From a virus, in IMG/VR virus record IMGVR_UViG_3300020442_001512, positions 1-25,652 of that record: 25,652 nucleotides of DNA, one strand, 5' to 3'. The notes beneath the pieces were generated by a model. The model made no database searches, had not been told where the DNA came from, and saw only the letters and a program-made list of their open reading frames with translations. Both the position numbers and the translations under genes were made by a program. Position 1 is the first letter of the stretch. The number at the start of each line of letters is the position of its first letter. This document shows positions 7,605 through 15,452 of this stretch, piece by piece.

Positions 7605-9367
7605 GTATTAACGTATTAGATATAAAGCAAGATTATAAAAAGACACCAGTTGAGGTTCTTTTGTTTGCTGACGATTTAATTCCAAAGCACCATTGGGAAA
7701 TATCTCTTACACATGAACATTTTGCAAACGTTGGCTTCAAACAAATTGAAAAAAGTGAAGTAGAAGACTACTTTAAAAACATGCTAAAACGTTTCCCCCC
7801 TGAAAATAGACTACACAGGTATTTAGATGATACAGCATATTATGTAAATCATAAAACTGCCAGACCATATGGAGTTTATAAAATTGCCCATGAAATTAGA
7901 AAGGCTGGATACACAGTTCAAGTTGTTGCTCATCCGCATTTCTTAACAGAAGAAGACGTTGAACTTATTATAGATAAGTTTGTAGGCGAAGAAACACTAG
8001 TAGTAGGTTCTTCGGGAACATTTCACAGTGGTTATAATCCTTATGCTTTTATAGATTCTATGTTTTTTCCAGTTGCAAGACAAAGACAAATTAGAAAAAT
8101 GATAGACAAACGTAATCCGAATACTAAAATGATTTACGGAGGATCATCAATAGGTGAAGACTATCTCCGAGATCCTAATTATGATAGTCCTATGTTAGAT
8201 GTTGATACATTGTTTGTTGGTTATGGTGATGTAACTATGATAGAATATTTAAATGACCTAAAGGAAGGACAGCAATGGCCCACTTATACAGATAGAGGCA
8301 GTAGATTAGATATTCAAAACAGCACAATGAGTTATACAGACGAGGATTGTGTTCAATGGGGAGACCAATTAGGATTAGAAACAGCCAGAGGTTGTATTTT
8401 TAAATGTGCTTTTTGTAATTTTGGATTAATAGGAAAAGAAAAAGGCACATATGAAAGAGGTACCAATTTAATTGTAGATGAATTAAGACGTAATTGGGAA
8501 GAACACGGTGTTTTTAGATACTGGGTAATGGACGATACGTTCAATGACACAAATTACAAGTTAGAAGCAGTAGCAGAAGCAAAAGAAAAGAGTGGTGTTC
8601 CTTTAGACCTTACAGTATTTCTAAGATTAGACCTACAACACCGACTTAACCAAACAGAATTGGTAAAATCTTGTGGAATAAAATCTATTTACTATGGAAT
8701 AGAAACATTAAATCCTGATAGTGCTATAGATATTGGTAAAGGTTGGCATCCTGATGAGCAAATGGCATTTATAAGAGAACTAAAAGAGAAACATTACCAT
8801 GATAATATCAAAACATTCACAACTTTTATATGGGGTTTGCCATCTGATTCAAAACAAAGTGTTATGGAAGACTATGATAAGTTATTAGACTTCGAATATA
8901 ATAAATTTGACCATGTTTATATGAATGCTTTAATGATGAGAGACCCAGAATCATATAAATTACAAACATTAGAAACAGATGCACCCACAGGAAGTGCAAT
9001 AGACACAGATCCTGGCAAGTATGGTTACACTTTTGGTGGTTTTGATGCGGCCCGAGCCGCAGATCCAGGCGTAAATGTATTAAGAGCATGGAGAAACAAG
9101 CATGGATTACGTTATGGTACTGTGAATAAACTGGCAGACAAGTTTAACAGAGAATATAATCGTAAAAAAGGTTGGCAAGAAGACTATAGTGCTTCTCCAC
9201 CACACAGAATATATGAAGATGCAATACCAAATGATAATTTTGACAAATACCTTCAAAAATATTGGGACGATGTGATGTCTGTACAAGGACATACCAGGTA
9301 TGACTCAGCAGAATTTTTTGATTCCAATACTCAATCATCTATAAAATTGAAAGCGATAACTAATTAG
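7601..9367 (+). CDS. Radical SAM enzyme, B12-binding-like N-terminal domain
   Basis: This radical S-adenosylmethionine enzyme carries the [4Fe-4S]-binding motif CX3CX2C at C265, C269 and C272 (RGCIFKCAFC). A TIM-barrel follows, with YWVMDDTFN, DLTVFLRLD and the YYGIETL strand typical of B12-binding radical SAM proteins. Residues about 85-235 look like the Rossmann-type domain seen in that subgroup (PYGVYKIAHEIRKAGY, then IYGGSSIGED), but the DxHxxG cobalamin motif is not seen. The start is TTG at 7601, overlapping the reductase stop as TTGA; the first in-frame ATG is some 60 residues inside the conserved region. It lies between Fpr and the FabZ-like gene with almost no spacing. The reaction cannot be predicted; methyl transfer or radical modification of a lipid or peptide are options. 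Confidence 0.9.
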   Translation: MSINVLDIKQDYKKTPVEVLLFADDLIPKHHWEISLTHEHFANVGFKQIEKSEVEDYFKNMLKRFPPENRLHRYLDDTAYYVNHKTARPYGVYKIAHEIRKAGYTVQVVAHPHFLTEEDVELIIDKFVGEETLVVGSSGTFHSGYNPYAFIDSMFFPVARQRQIRKMIDKRNPNTKMIYGGSSIGEDYLRDPNYDSPMLDVDTLFVGYGDVTMIEYLNDLKEGQQWPTYTDRGSRLDIQNSTMSYTDEDCVQWGDQLGLETARGCIFKCAFCNFGLIGKEKGTYERGTNLIVDELRRNWEEHGVFRYWVMDDTFNDTNYKLEAVAEAKEKSGVPLDLTVFLRLDLQHRLNQTELVKSCGIKSIYYGIETLNPDSAIDIGKGWHPDEQMAFIRELKEKHYHDNIKTFTTFIWGLPSDSKQSVMEDYDKLLDFEYNKFDHVYMNALMMRDPESYKLQTLETDAPTGSAIDTDPGKYGYTFGGFDAARAADPGVNVLRAWRNKHGLRYGTVNKLADKFNREYNRKKGWQEDYSASPPHRIYEDAIPNDNFDKYLQKYWDDVMSVQGHTRYDSAEFFDSNTQSSIKLKAITN

Positions 9368-9368
9368 T

Positions 9369-9791
9369 ATGAAACTACCACATACTTACCCAATACTTCT
9401 GGTTGATACTTATAAAATCATAGACAATACAAAAATTACAGCAACATTCACAGTTCCTGAGGACCATCCTGTATTAGAAGGGCATTTCCCACATGTAAAA
9501 ATATGGCCTGGAGTATACTTAATTGAAGGAATGAATCAAACAGCAGGTATACATGCTTTAGATATGGCAGAAAAACAATTTGAAACATCTGATTTAGAAA
9601 ACATGGTTACTTTTGTAACAAGTGTAGACAAAGTTAAATTCAGACAACCAGTGTTTCCAGGTGATGTATTAACATATTCTGCAGTTTTAGAAAAGCAAAA
9701 ACGTGACCATGTGTTTTATGAATGTGGTGTTTCCAATCACTTACAAGCAGTCGCACAGGCAAGTATAGGGTTAACCGCAAAAAAACTTTAA
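9369..9791 (+). CDS. FabZ/FabA-like 3-hydroxyacyl-ACP dehydratase (hot-dog fold)
   Basis: This resembles the beta-hydroxyacyl-ACP dehydratases that remove water from 3-hydroxyacyl chains in fatty-acid synthesis. The opening LPHTYPILLVD matches the FabZ start, and the active site is present: H39 in EGHFP and E53 in LIEGMNQTAG, 14 residues apart as in FabZ. Length (140 aa) is normal. Conserved FabZ strands V..VDKVKFRQPVFPGD are present at about residues 78-95. It starts 1 nt after the radical SAM stop and closes the operon; the next promoter begins 9 nt later. A hot-dog thioesterase is the alternative, but the complete His/Glu pair favours dehydratase. I am not aware that such a gene is usual in T4-like phages. 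Confidence 0.85.
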   Translation: MKLPHTYPILLVDTYKIIDNTKITATFTVPEDHPVLEGHFPHVKIWPGVYLIEGMNQTAGIHALDMAEKQFETSDLENMVTFVTSVDKVKFRQPVFPGDVLTYSAVLEKQKRDHVFYECGVSNHLQAVAQASIGLTAKKL

Positions 9792-9800
9792 AATTTACAA

Positions 9801-9828
9801 TTGACATAAGTAAAAATAATGCTATAAT
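9801..9828 (+). promoter_or_regulatory. Consensus sigma70-type promoter for lipoprotein gene
   Basis: TTGACA at 9801-9806 and TATAAT at 9823-9828 are 16 nt apart, with a TG extended -10 element at 9820-9821. It drives the lipoprotein gene with a leader of about 100 nt (roughly 9835-9937). A weak CAGTG/CACTG pairing near 9837-9864 is the only structure I see in the leader. Confidence 0.88.
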
Positions 9829-9937
9829 ATGCATTACAGTGGACTTACGGTGGTATCATACACTGGTAGAAGTACTTAATATGTGTTTCGTTGAGGAATA
9901 CATAATAAAGTAGTTAAACACACAGAGGAGATACTAC

Positions 9938-10858
9938 ATGAAAATGGTAAAAACGTTAGGCCTAACGTTATTCGCTATCATTTTTGCCACTGGCTGTGCT
10001 GGTAATCAGGCGGCTAGGGATTATTATTTGGCAATACAAGCCGCGGCACAAGAAAATGCCAAGTCAAGTACAGCCAGATATAATGCATTGGCACAATTAG
10101 CTCAATCTGGAGATCCCGGAGCGGCAACTGCCGCAACAATGGCAATTGCCTTGTCTCAGGATCAAGTCATTCAACCGCAATATATTGAATCATCGGCTCT
10201 TAAATGGGCAGGTGTACTTGCGGCACCAGTGACTACACTTGGTCTTGGAGTAGTTCAAGCCGGTGTTGCCAAGAACGCATCTAACAATGCGGCCCAGGTA
10301 CAGATGGCAAGTTTTGCTAGTAATGAAGCGATCCAATTAGGACAGCAGAATATGGTGTCCACGTTAGGAGGTCAATGGGCAACTGGAGCCAATGCCTCAA
10401 GTCAAGCATTAGTTGATTTAGGTATTGCTGGTTTTGGTGCTCTAAATAATGCAGGCGACCAAACAGTTGCATTAGGTGTAGCAGGTTTCACTGCTAATGA
10501 GAATATTGCAACAGTTGGCATGAACAATCTCAATGAGATGGGCCAATATGGCATGACCACAGTTAGTGCAACAGGTATTGCTGGCATGCAAAACATCACC
10601 GATGTTAGTAAGTGGGGCATGGAAGGTATTTGGCTCACTGCTGAAAACGGCATGGATGGAATGGAGGCACTTGGTCTAGCAGGTATGACAAATCTTACTA
10701 CACTAGGCACAACTGGTTTAGGTTTAGTTGACTCGCAAGGCACTAATTTTGCAACAATTATTAGTAACATGCAAGAAACTATTAATCAGTTAGGCAGTGA
10801 TTTAGCAGATCCAATTACTTGTAGTCCAAATGCGGACGGCTTGTTTGTTTGCCAATAA
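9938..10858 (+). CDS. Gly/Ala-rich outer-membrane-type lipoprotein
   Basis: Residues 1-20 are a lipoprotein signal: basic start, hydrophobic core and lipobox ATGC with lipidated Cys20. Ala at +2 (not Asp) points to the outer membrane. Residues about 25-130 are Ala/Gln-rich and helical; about 140-260 hold irregular repeats of the form LG(I/V/L)AG(F/M) at least four times. Two cysteines near the end (TCSPNADGLFVC) could form a disulfide outside the cytoplasm. A strong GAGGAG site lies 7-8 nt before the ATG. The gene is a private transcription unit between promoter 9801 and terminator 10871. I do not recognise the family. A phage lipoprotein with a host-type promoter could block receptors for superinfecting phages, but this is inference; a lysis or envelope role is also possible. 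Confidence 0.85.
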   Translation: MKMVKTLGLTLFAIIFATGCAGNQAARDYYLAIQAAAQENAKSSTARYNALAQLAQSGDPGAATAATMAIALSQDQVIQPQYIESSALKWAGVLAAPVTTLGLGVVQAGVAKNASNNAAQVQMASFASNEAIQLGQQNMVSTLGGQWATGANASSQALVDLGIAGFGALNNAGDQTVALGVAGFTANENIATVGMNNLNEMGQYGMTTVSATGIAGMQNITDVSKWGMEGIWLTAENGMDGMEALGLAGMTNLTTLGTTGLGLVDSQGTNFATIISNMQETINQLGSDLADPITCSPNADGLFVCQ

Positions 10859-10870
10859 GGTAAAATCATT

Positions 10871-10897
10871 AAAAGGGCGATAATTCGCCCTTTTTTT
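10871..10897 (+). terminator. Rho-independent terminator after lipoprotein gene
   Basis: A 10-bp stem AAAAGGGCGA/TCGCCCTTTT with a 4-nt TAAT loop runs into seven T residues. It ends the lipoprotein transcript 12 nt after its stop codon. Confidence 0.93.
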
Positions 10898-10921
10898 GTC
10901 TTTTAAGTCAAAAATTGCCAA

Positions 10922-10950
10922 TTGACAGCAAAAAAGTTTGAAGTTATAAT
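10922..10950 (+). promoter_or_regulatory. Consensus sigma70-type promoter for 389-aa gene
   Basis: TTGACA at 10922-10927 and TATAAT at 10945-10950 with a 17-nt spacer, a perfect match, 36 nt upstream of the ATG at 10987. It lies directly after the terminator at 10871, so this is a fresh early-type transcription unit. Confidence 0.9.
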
Positions 10951-10986
10951 AACTATCGTTTGTTAACCTTAAAATTAGATTAGGAT

Positions 10987-12156
10987 ATGGCAAGAAAGAA
11001 AACCAAAACTCGAAACATTTATGTAACTAAGGAACCTGATTGGAAAAAGTTCATGGGTCTCACTGATCCTGAAGAACAAGAGAAGGCTTTTAGGTCAGTT
11101 GATTATTTTGTGCATTCTGAAATTTCAACAAAAGATGCAGTAGCCAAATATCGTAAATGGGTTAAAGAAGCAAGTGGCTGGGCACCAGAAGAAATTAAAG
11201 TTATTTTAAAAAACCCTGATTGGAGATTTAGCAGTAGTGCCAAGTATGCTTGGTGTTGGGACAAGTTAGGATACATGCCAGAATGTTTTGCAAAGTTTTA
11301 TGATAAGAAAAAAGATGACCTTATAACAACAGGCAAAGAAATCGTAGAAGAACAACAAGAAAAGAAGAAAGAAGCAAAACCAAAAATTTCTATTCAAGAA
11401 AGAATGCTAGACCAAATAACAGATTTGTGTGGTCAATGGGAAGACCTGATAGATAAATTTATTGAAACAGGAAAAATAAACATAAAAAGTTTTGATCCTG
11501 AAAAAGACATGAAAGTTTATGATGGTGGGGGTGTTATAAAACCTAACCATGCAAAATTAATTAAAGAAAACTTTACTGCTATACACGAAGAAGCAAAAGA
11601 AAGTTTGGCAGGCACATGCGACCAATTAAACGAAGCATACAATTTTATGAACAAAAAAATGAAACAGGATTATGTTGCATTTTTTGAGAAAATTATGAAT
11701 GCCTGCGATGCTTTAATCTTAACAGGTAAAGCAAATAGAAAACAACGCAAGCCAAGAGCAAGAAGTAAAGATGCTATTATTAAGAAAATGAAATTTCAAG
11801 TTAGTGATGGCTCATTAGGAATAGCATCTATATCGCCCACAGACGTCGTCTACGCCAATGAAGTATGGGTATACAATACAAAGACCCGTAAAGTAGGAGT
11901 TTACCACGCAAAGAACAAAGACCCACGCAACTTGCAACGTGCTGGTGCAGGTCTTATGGTTAAAGGAACAACATTCCAAGACTTTGATCCTGAGACAAGT
12001 GTACAAAAAACATTAAGAAAACCAGCAGAACAAATCAATAATTGGACTGGAAATGCAAAAACAAGATTTGCAAAAGCATTTGATGAAGTCAAAACCACAC
12101 CAACAAAACTTACCGGAAGATTGAACGATACTACTATCATACTTAAAGCCTTTTAA
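10987..12156 (+). CDS. Unknown 389-aa protein, probably early
   Basis: I cannot assign a function. The protein is strongly basic at its start (MARKKTKTRN), Lys/Glu-rich in the middle with a likely coiled coil at about residues 115-250, has a basic patch RKQRKPRARSKD near 252-263, and ends in a compact beta-rich domain (VWVYNTKTRKVGVYHAK onward) finishing in LTGRLNDTTIILKAF. The basic patches suggest binding to nucleic acid. A start with an AGGA a few bases upstream fits well. It has its own consensus promoter at 10922 and lies directly before late gene 13, so it is probably expressed early although its neighbour is late. Confidence 0.8.
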   Translation: MARKKTKTRNIYVTKEPDWKKFMGLTDPEEQEKAFRSVDYFVHSEISTKDAVAKYRKWVKEASGWAPEEIKVILKNPDWRFSSSAKYAWCWDKLGYMPECFAKFYDKKKDDLITTGKEIVEEQQEKKKEAKPKISIQERMLDQITDLCGQWEDLIDKFIETGKINIKSFDPEKDMKVYDGGGVIKPNHAKLIKENFTAIHEEAKESLAGTCDQLNEAYNFMNKKMKQDYVAFFEKIMNACDALILTGKANRKQRKPRARSKDAIIKKMKFQVSDGSLGIASISPTDVVYANEVWVYNTKTRKVGVYHAKNKDPRNLQRAGAGLMVKGTTFQDFDPETSVQKTLRKPAEQINNWTGNAKTRFAKAFDEVKTTPTKLTGRLNDTTIILKAF

Positions 12157-12167
12157 AGGTTAAAAGT

Positions 12168-12175
12168 GATAAATA
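12168..12175 (+). promoter_or_regulatory. T4-type late promoter motif for gp13
   Basis: GATAAATA ends exactly 5 nt before the ATG at 12181. With the T4 start-site distance of 6 nt, the mRNA would begin at the A of the start codon. The flanks match the gp14 site at 5579. Confidence 0.7.
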
Positions 12176-12180
12176 GTAGT

Positions 12181-12948
12181 ATGGCAACTAAAATAGACCA
12201 GATTGGGTATAATACACGAGACGAGTTAATCAAAGAACTTGGGTTACGTCTTGCTGATGGTATGGTTGATGTTGAATTAGACAGAGACCATTACGACATT
12301 GCTATCAATAAAGCAATAGCCAAATACCGTCAATTAAGTACAGGGTCTGTTGAAGAAGCAGTAATTTTTATACAGACACAGGCAGGTGTAACAAAATACA
12401 CATTGCCAACAGAAGTAATAGACGTTAAAAGATTATACAGACGAGGTATAGGAACCAACAGTGGTGGCGGTACTAACTTTGATCCTTTTGATGTTGCATT
12501 CAACAATATGTATATGCTACAAGCAGGACAAATAGGTGGACTTGCTGTATTTGATGCATTTGCACAATACAAAGAAACTATCGGTCGTGTGTTTGGTAGC
12601 GAATACAACTTTAATTTTAATAGAAACAGTAAAGAATTAACAATATTAAGAAATGTAAACCATGCTGAAGATATAGCAGTGGGTGTACATAATTTCGTAC
12701 CCGAGAGTGTATTACTAAAAGATGTTTATGCTAGTGACTGGTTAGCCGCTTATGCCTTAGCACAAAGTAAAATGATGTTAGGAGAAGCAAGAAGCAAATT
12801 TCCAGGAGGATTACCAGGACCTGGTGGAGCAACAACATTGAATGGAGATGCACTTAAAAGTGAAGCACTTACCGAAATAGAGCAATTAATTGCAGGACTC
12901 CATAATATGGAAGAAGGTAATGCACCACTTGGTTTTGTAATAGGTTAA
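12181..12948 (+). CDS. 13: Neck protein gp13
   Basis: This is the T4 gp13-like neck protein that forms the ring under the portal with gp14. The N-terminal region (ELIKELGLRLADGMVDVELDRDHYDIAI..AI..Y) corresponds to the T4 opening with LKD.ILRRLGAP..NVELT..Q.YD.I..AL, followed by a beta segment and IDVKRLYR. Length is 255 aa against 309 in T4. The frame extends to a GTG at 12166, but that codon lies in the late-promoter motif, so ATG 12181 is preferred. The stop overlaps the start of the next gene (TAATG). In T4, 13, 14 and 15 are neighbours; here gp13 is on the other strand from gp14 and about 6.6 kb away. Confidence 0.85.
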   Translation: MATKIDQIGYNTRDELIKELGLRLADGMVDVELDRDHYDIAINKAIAKYRQLSTGSVEEAVIFIQTQAGVTKYTLPTEVIDVKRLYRRGIGTNSGGGTNFDPFDVAFNNMYMLQAGQIGGLAVFDAFAQYKETIGRVFGSEYNFNFNRNSKELTILRNVNHAEDIAVGVHNFVPESVLLKDVYASDWLAAYALAQSKMMLGEARSKFPGGLPGPGGATTLNGDALKSEALTEIEQLIAGLHNMEEGNAPLGFVIG

Positions 12949-13913
12949 TGTTAAATTGTTTTTGTGAATTTCCAAAATTAGAATCACCTTTTAAACCAGA
13001 AGATATTTTTACTGACGAAGATTGGAAGTTGTTCAGCGAAGATTATGAAACTGGAAAAGTAAATTTGCATTCCGGTTCTATCAAGTGGTTTGACGCCAAC
13101 GATGAAATGGCAAAGGCTAAAGGTGTTCAACGTCCTGAATTTTCTGGTGTAGGATATCCTACAAATAAAAAATTTATGAAACTGCTCAGAGAGTATGTAG
13201 GAGACACATTACCGGATGATTTTATTAAACAGATGTGGAAAACACCAATTGGGCAAAAATTATATCCTTGTACATTGTTAGCATGGGGAAGAGATTCTGA
13301 TTGGCACACTGAAGGAGTTGTTTACGATGTTCAAAAAAATCCCAAGATAGCATCTAAAAGATACAGTACTGTAATAAATTTTAGATTGCTTGGAGATGCA
13401 GATAATTCAAAAATTAAATTTGCAGACCCTAGTCCAGTATTACACAACAAAATTAAAGAACTATCTGAAATGTTTGTAAGCAACGATGTACATGAAAATT
13501 ATTCAGCACAACTACAATCAATATCACACTCAATGTCAAACAATGATGATATGGATTCCAGTGGAGCAAAAAGAGTTGTTTCTTATATAGGAGACACAGA
13601 CAAAGAATCAGCCAGTGAAGTTGTAGAAAGGCAAAGAACTCTTAATTATAAAGCCGTAGAGTTTGTAGAAGAAGATGGTTTAGAAATTAGTAGTCCCAAT
13701 GATATAATAACAAGCCAAAGATGGGAAGATGAATTGAATCCTATCACTGTTAAAGAAGGATTTAATAGCCCATTTATGTTGAACTTGGCAAGATGGCACA
13801 AAGTTGTTGTAGGAGATGCAGGCACACGAGTAACTTTAAGATTAATGGCAGATAGAAATGTTCCATTTAGTCATTGGGAAGAAATGGTTGACAACGGAAC
13901 CTTTTTTAAATAA
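12948..13913 (+). CDS. Putative 2OG-Fe(II)-oxygenase-like protein (paralogue 2)
   Basis: This shows the same pattern as the proteins at 6069 and 13923. H120-T-E122 (DWHTEG) forms the proximal metal site, RYSTVINFRL the following strand, and H284 (ARWHKV) with R294 ten residues later the distal His and co-substrate Arg. The N-terminus CFCEFPKLE.PF..EDI is nearly the same as in the tandem neighbour. A Ser/Asp-rich insert of about 40 residues in the middle (about 175-230) is missing in the neighbour. It is translationally coupled to gp13 by a 1-nt overlap, so it is probably expressed late, possibly acting on virion or host proteins. Enzyme activity is inferred from motif layout only. Confidence 0.6.
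   Translation: MLNCFCEFPKLESPFKPEDIFTDEDWKLFSEDYETGKVNLHSGSIKWFDANDEMAKAKGVQRPEFSGVGYPTNKKFMKLLREYVGDTLPDDFIKQMWKTPIGQKLYPCTLLAWGRDSDWHTEGVVYDVQKNPKIASKRYSTVINFRLLGDADNSKIKFADPSPVLHNKIKELSEMFVSNDVHENYSAQLQSISHSMSNNDDMDSSGAKRVVSYIGDTDKESASEVVERQRTLNYKAVEFVEEDGLEISSPNDIITSQRWEDELNPITVKEGFNSPFMLNLARWHKVVVGDAGTRVTLRLMADRNVPFSHWEEMVDNGTFFK
13861..13904 (+). repeat. Direct repeat, copy 1, 3' end of tandem paralogues
   Basis: A run of 34 identical bases (13861-13894), one mismatch and then about 9 more identical bases recur at 14707-14750. It encodes the shared C-terminus FSHWEEMVDNGTF. Synonymous positions are far better conserved here than in the rest of the two genes. Confidence 0.85.
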
Positions 13914-13922
13914 AATAAGAAA

Positions 13923-14759
13923 ATGAATAATTGTTTTTGCGAATTACCTAATTTAGAAAATCCTTTTACTGTAGAAGATATACTATGTGAAGAGGATTTA
14001 GATTTAATTTACAATTACAACAAAGAATCAAGTTTAGGTGCTGATAAAGTACAGTGGCACGACTCAACATCTGATTTTTATGCAGGTAAACAATATAAAA
14101 ATAATTTTACTGGTGTTGGATATATCACAGATAAAAGTATTATGCGTACAATGAATGAATTTGTAAGGGATAATTTTCCAGATTCATTTATTAAAAATAT
14201 GTGGAGAAGTGGACTAGGACATAAAATTTTTCCTTGCACATTATTAGTATGGAACGATCCATCGGATTGGCATTGCGAAGGATTACAATATCCAGCACAC
14301 CATGATCCAATCATCAGTGAACAACGTTTTAGTACTGTATGTAATTTTAGATTAATTGGTGATCCTGTAAATTCTAGAATTAGATTTGCAGAAGGCGATG
14401 AAAAATTACAAAAAGCAACAGAAGAAATAGTAACAGATTATATTAATAAAGATGTAAGTGGTATACAGTCGAAAGATATTTTTAGCAATATAAAGCCAAG
14501 GTCATATACAAAAGACAAAAGTCTAATGACAGGTAGCCCAAATGATTATTTTTGTAATGCAGAAGTTTGGGAACCACATTTGAACGAAATAGCAGTTAAA
14601 GAAGGATTCAATAATCCATTTCTTTTAAACTTAGCAAGATGGCACAAAGTGGAAATAGAAGATAATACACCTAGAGTTACTTTGAGACTAATGGCTGAAA
14701 AAGATATTCCATTTAGTCATTGGGAAGAAATGGTTGACAATGGAACCTTTTTAAAGTAA
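13923..14759 (+). CDS. Putative 2OG-Fe(II)-oxygenase-like protein (paralogue 3)
   Basis: This is the tandem copy of the gene at 12948, 9 nt downstream of it. H117-C-E119 (DWHCEG), RFSTVCNFRL, H241 (ARWHKV) and R251 repeat the metal- and co-substrate-site layout. The C-terminal 14 residues are the same as in copy 2 except one, while the middle is shorter (278 aa in all). Such a pair, with a more distant third copy at 6069, indicates duplication and divergence inside the phage lineage. A possible role is hydroxylation of a protein or small molecule. If the glutamates are not metal ligands, the family could be a non-catalytic relative. Confidence 0.6.
   Translation: MNNCFCELPNLENPFTVEDILCEEDLDLIYNYNKESSLGADKVQWHDSTSDFYAGKQYKNNFTGVGYITDKSIMRTMNEFVRDNFPDSFIKNMWRSGLGHKIFPCTLLVWNDPSDWHCEGLQYPAHHDPIISEQRFSTVCNFRLIGDPVNSRIRFAEGDEKLQKATEEIVTDYINKDVSGIQSKDIFSNIKPRSYTKDKSLMTGSPNDYFCNAEVWEPHLNEIAVKEGFNNPFLLNLARWHKVEIEDNTPRVTLRLMAEKDIPFSHWEEMVDNGTFLK
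14707..14750 (+). repeat. Direct repeat, copy 2
   Basis: This is the second copy of the repeat at 13861-13904, spaced 846 bases on, in the same frame at the end of the second tandem paralogue. Confidence 0.85.
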
Positions 14760-14789
14760 TTTAAATAGAAATAAAGATAAGTAAAAAAT

Positions 14790-15452
14790 ATGCTAATAGG
14801 TATAACAGGATTTATAGGATCAGGTAAAGACACAGTAGCAAATATGCTAGTTGAAAATGGTTGTGTGCAAGATAGTTTTGCCGCACCACTCAAAGATATG
14901 TGTGCAAGTGTTTTTGGTTGGGACAGAGATATGCTAGAAGGCGATACTGTAATAAGTAGAGACTTCAGAGAAACACCAGACATTTATTGGACTAGAAAAC
15001 TAGGAATAGACAATTTTACACCTAGATTAGCATTACAACTTATTGGTACAGAAATTATGCGTACCCATTTTAATCAAGATATTTGGTTAGACAGTTTAGA
15101 ATATCGCATAAGAAAACAAGCAAATAATGACAAATGTATTGTTGTAAGTGATGCTAGATTTAAAAATGAGTTAGATTTAGTTAAAGAATTAGGCGGTGTT
15201 GTTATACATGTTATCAGAGACGAGTTACCAGACTGGTATGAAACAGCAGTAGCGGCTAATAAAGGTAGTGTACCTGCCAAGCATACAATGGAAACGAGGT
15301 ATCATTCTGTACACGCCAGTGAATGGAAATGGGTTGGATATGATTTTGACTATGAAATCCAGAATGACAGCACATTAGAAGACCTTAACATCAAAGTAAA
15401 CAATATTTGGCAAGAAATACAAAATAATACCAAACTTAGGCTTATAAAGTAA
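14790..15452 (+). CDS. 1: Deoxynucleoside monophosphate kinase (T4 gene 1 type)
   Basis: This enzyme phosphorylates dNMPs to dNDPs for phage DNA synthesis. The P-loop G7-FIGSGKDT15 is intact, followed by FAAPLKDM, the ALQLIGTEIMR..F....W helix and VSDARFKNELDLV..LGGVVIHVIR. All four segments correspond to T4 gp1 (SGKDT, LAGPIKDAL, RLMQALGTDLI..F...YW, PDTRQ..E....R..GATVIHVVR). Length is 220 aa against 241 in T4. It follows the tandem oxygenase-like genes by 30 nt. The region 15453-15581 after it holds no gene, only promoter elements for the sheath. Confidence 0.93.
   Translation: MLIGITGFIGSGKDTVANMLVENGCVQDSFAAPLKDMCASVFGWDRDMLEGDTVISRDFRETPDIYWTRKLGIDNFTPRLALQLIGTEIMRTHFNQDIWLDSLEYRIRKQANNDKCIVVSDARFKNELDLVKELGGVVIHVIRDELPDWYETAVAANKGSVPAKHTMETRYHSVHASEWKWVGYDFDYEIQNDSTLEDLNIKVNNIWQEIQNNTKLRLIK

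Noticed and set aside
7601-8300. Cobalamin dependence of the radical SAM protein
   Set aside because: The N-terminal domain resembles B12-binding folds but no DxHxxG motif is visible, so B12 use is not claimed.
10402-10770. 122-aa minus-strand frame inside the lipoprotein gene
   Set aside because: It is a mirror of the Gly/Ala repeat codons, has no ribosome site, and faces a strongly expressed gene.
9938-10858. CsgG/curli-type identity for the lipoprotein
   Set aside because: Apart from the lipobox and signal peptide no CsgG-like segment is seen, and the repeats are unlike curli subunits.
12166-12180. GTG start for gp13 five codons upstream of the ATG
   Set aside because: The GTG overlaps the GATAAATA promoter motif; the ATG at 12181 has the same 5-nt spacing as other late genes.
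14734-14762. sigma70 promoter before the dNMP kinase gene
   Set aside because: TTGACA is present but the -10 at 17 nt is TAATTT, too weak to annotate, and the -35 lies within conserved coding sequence.
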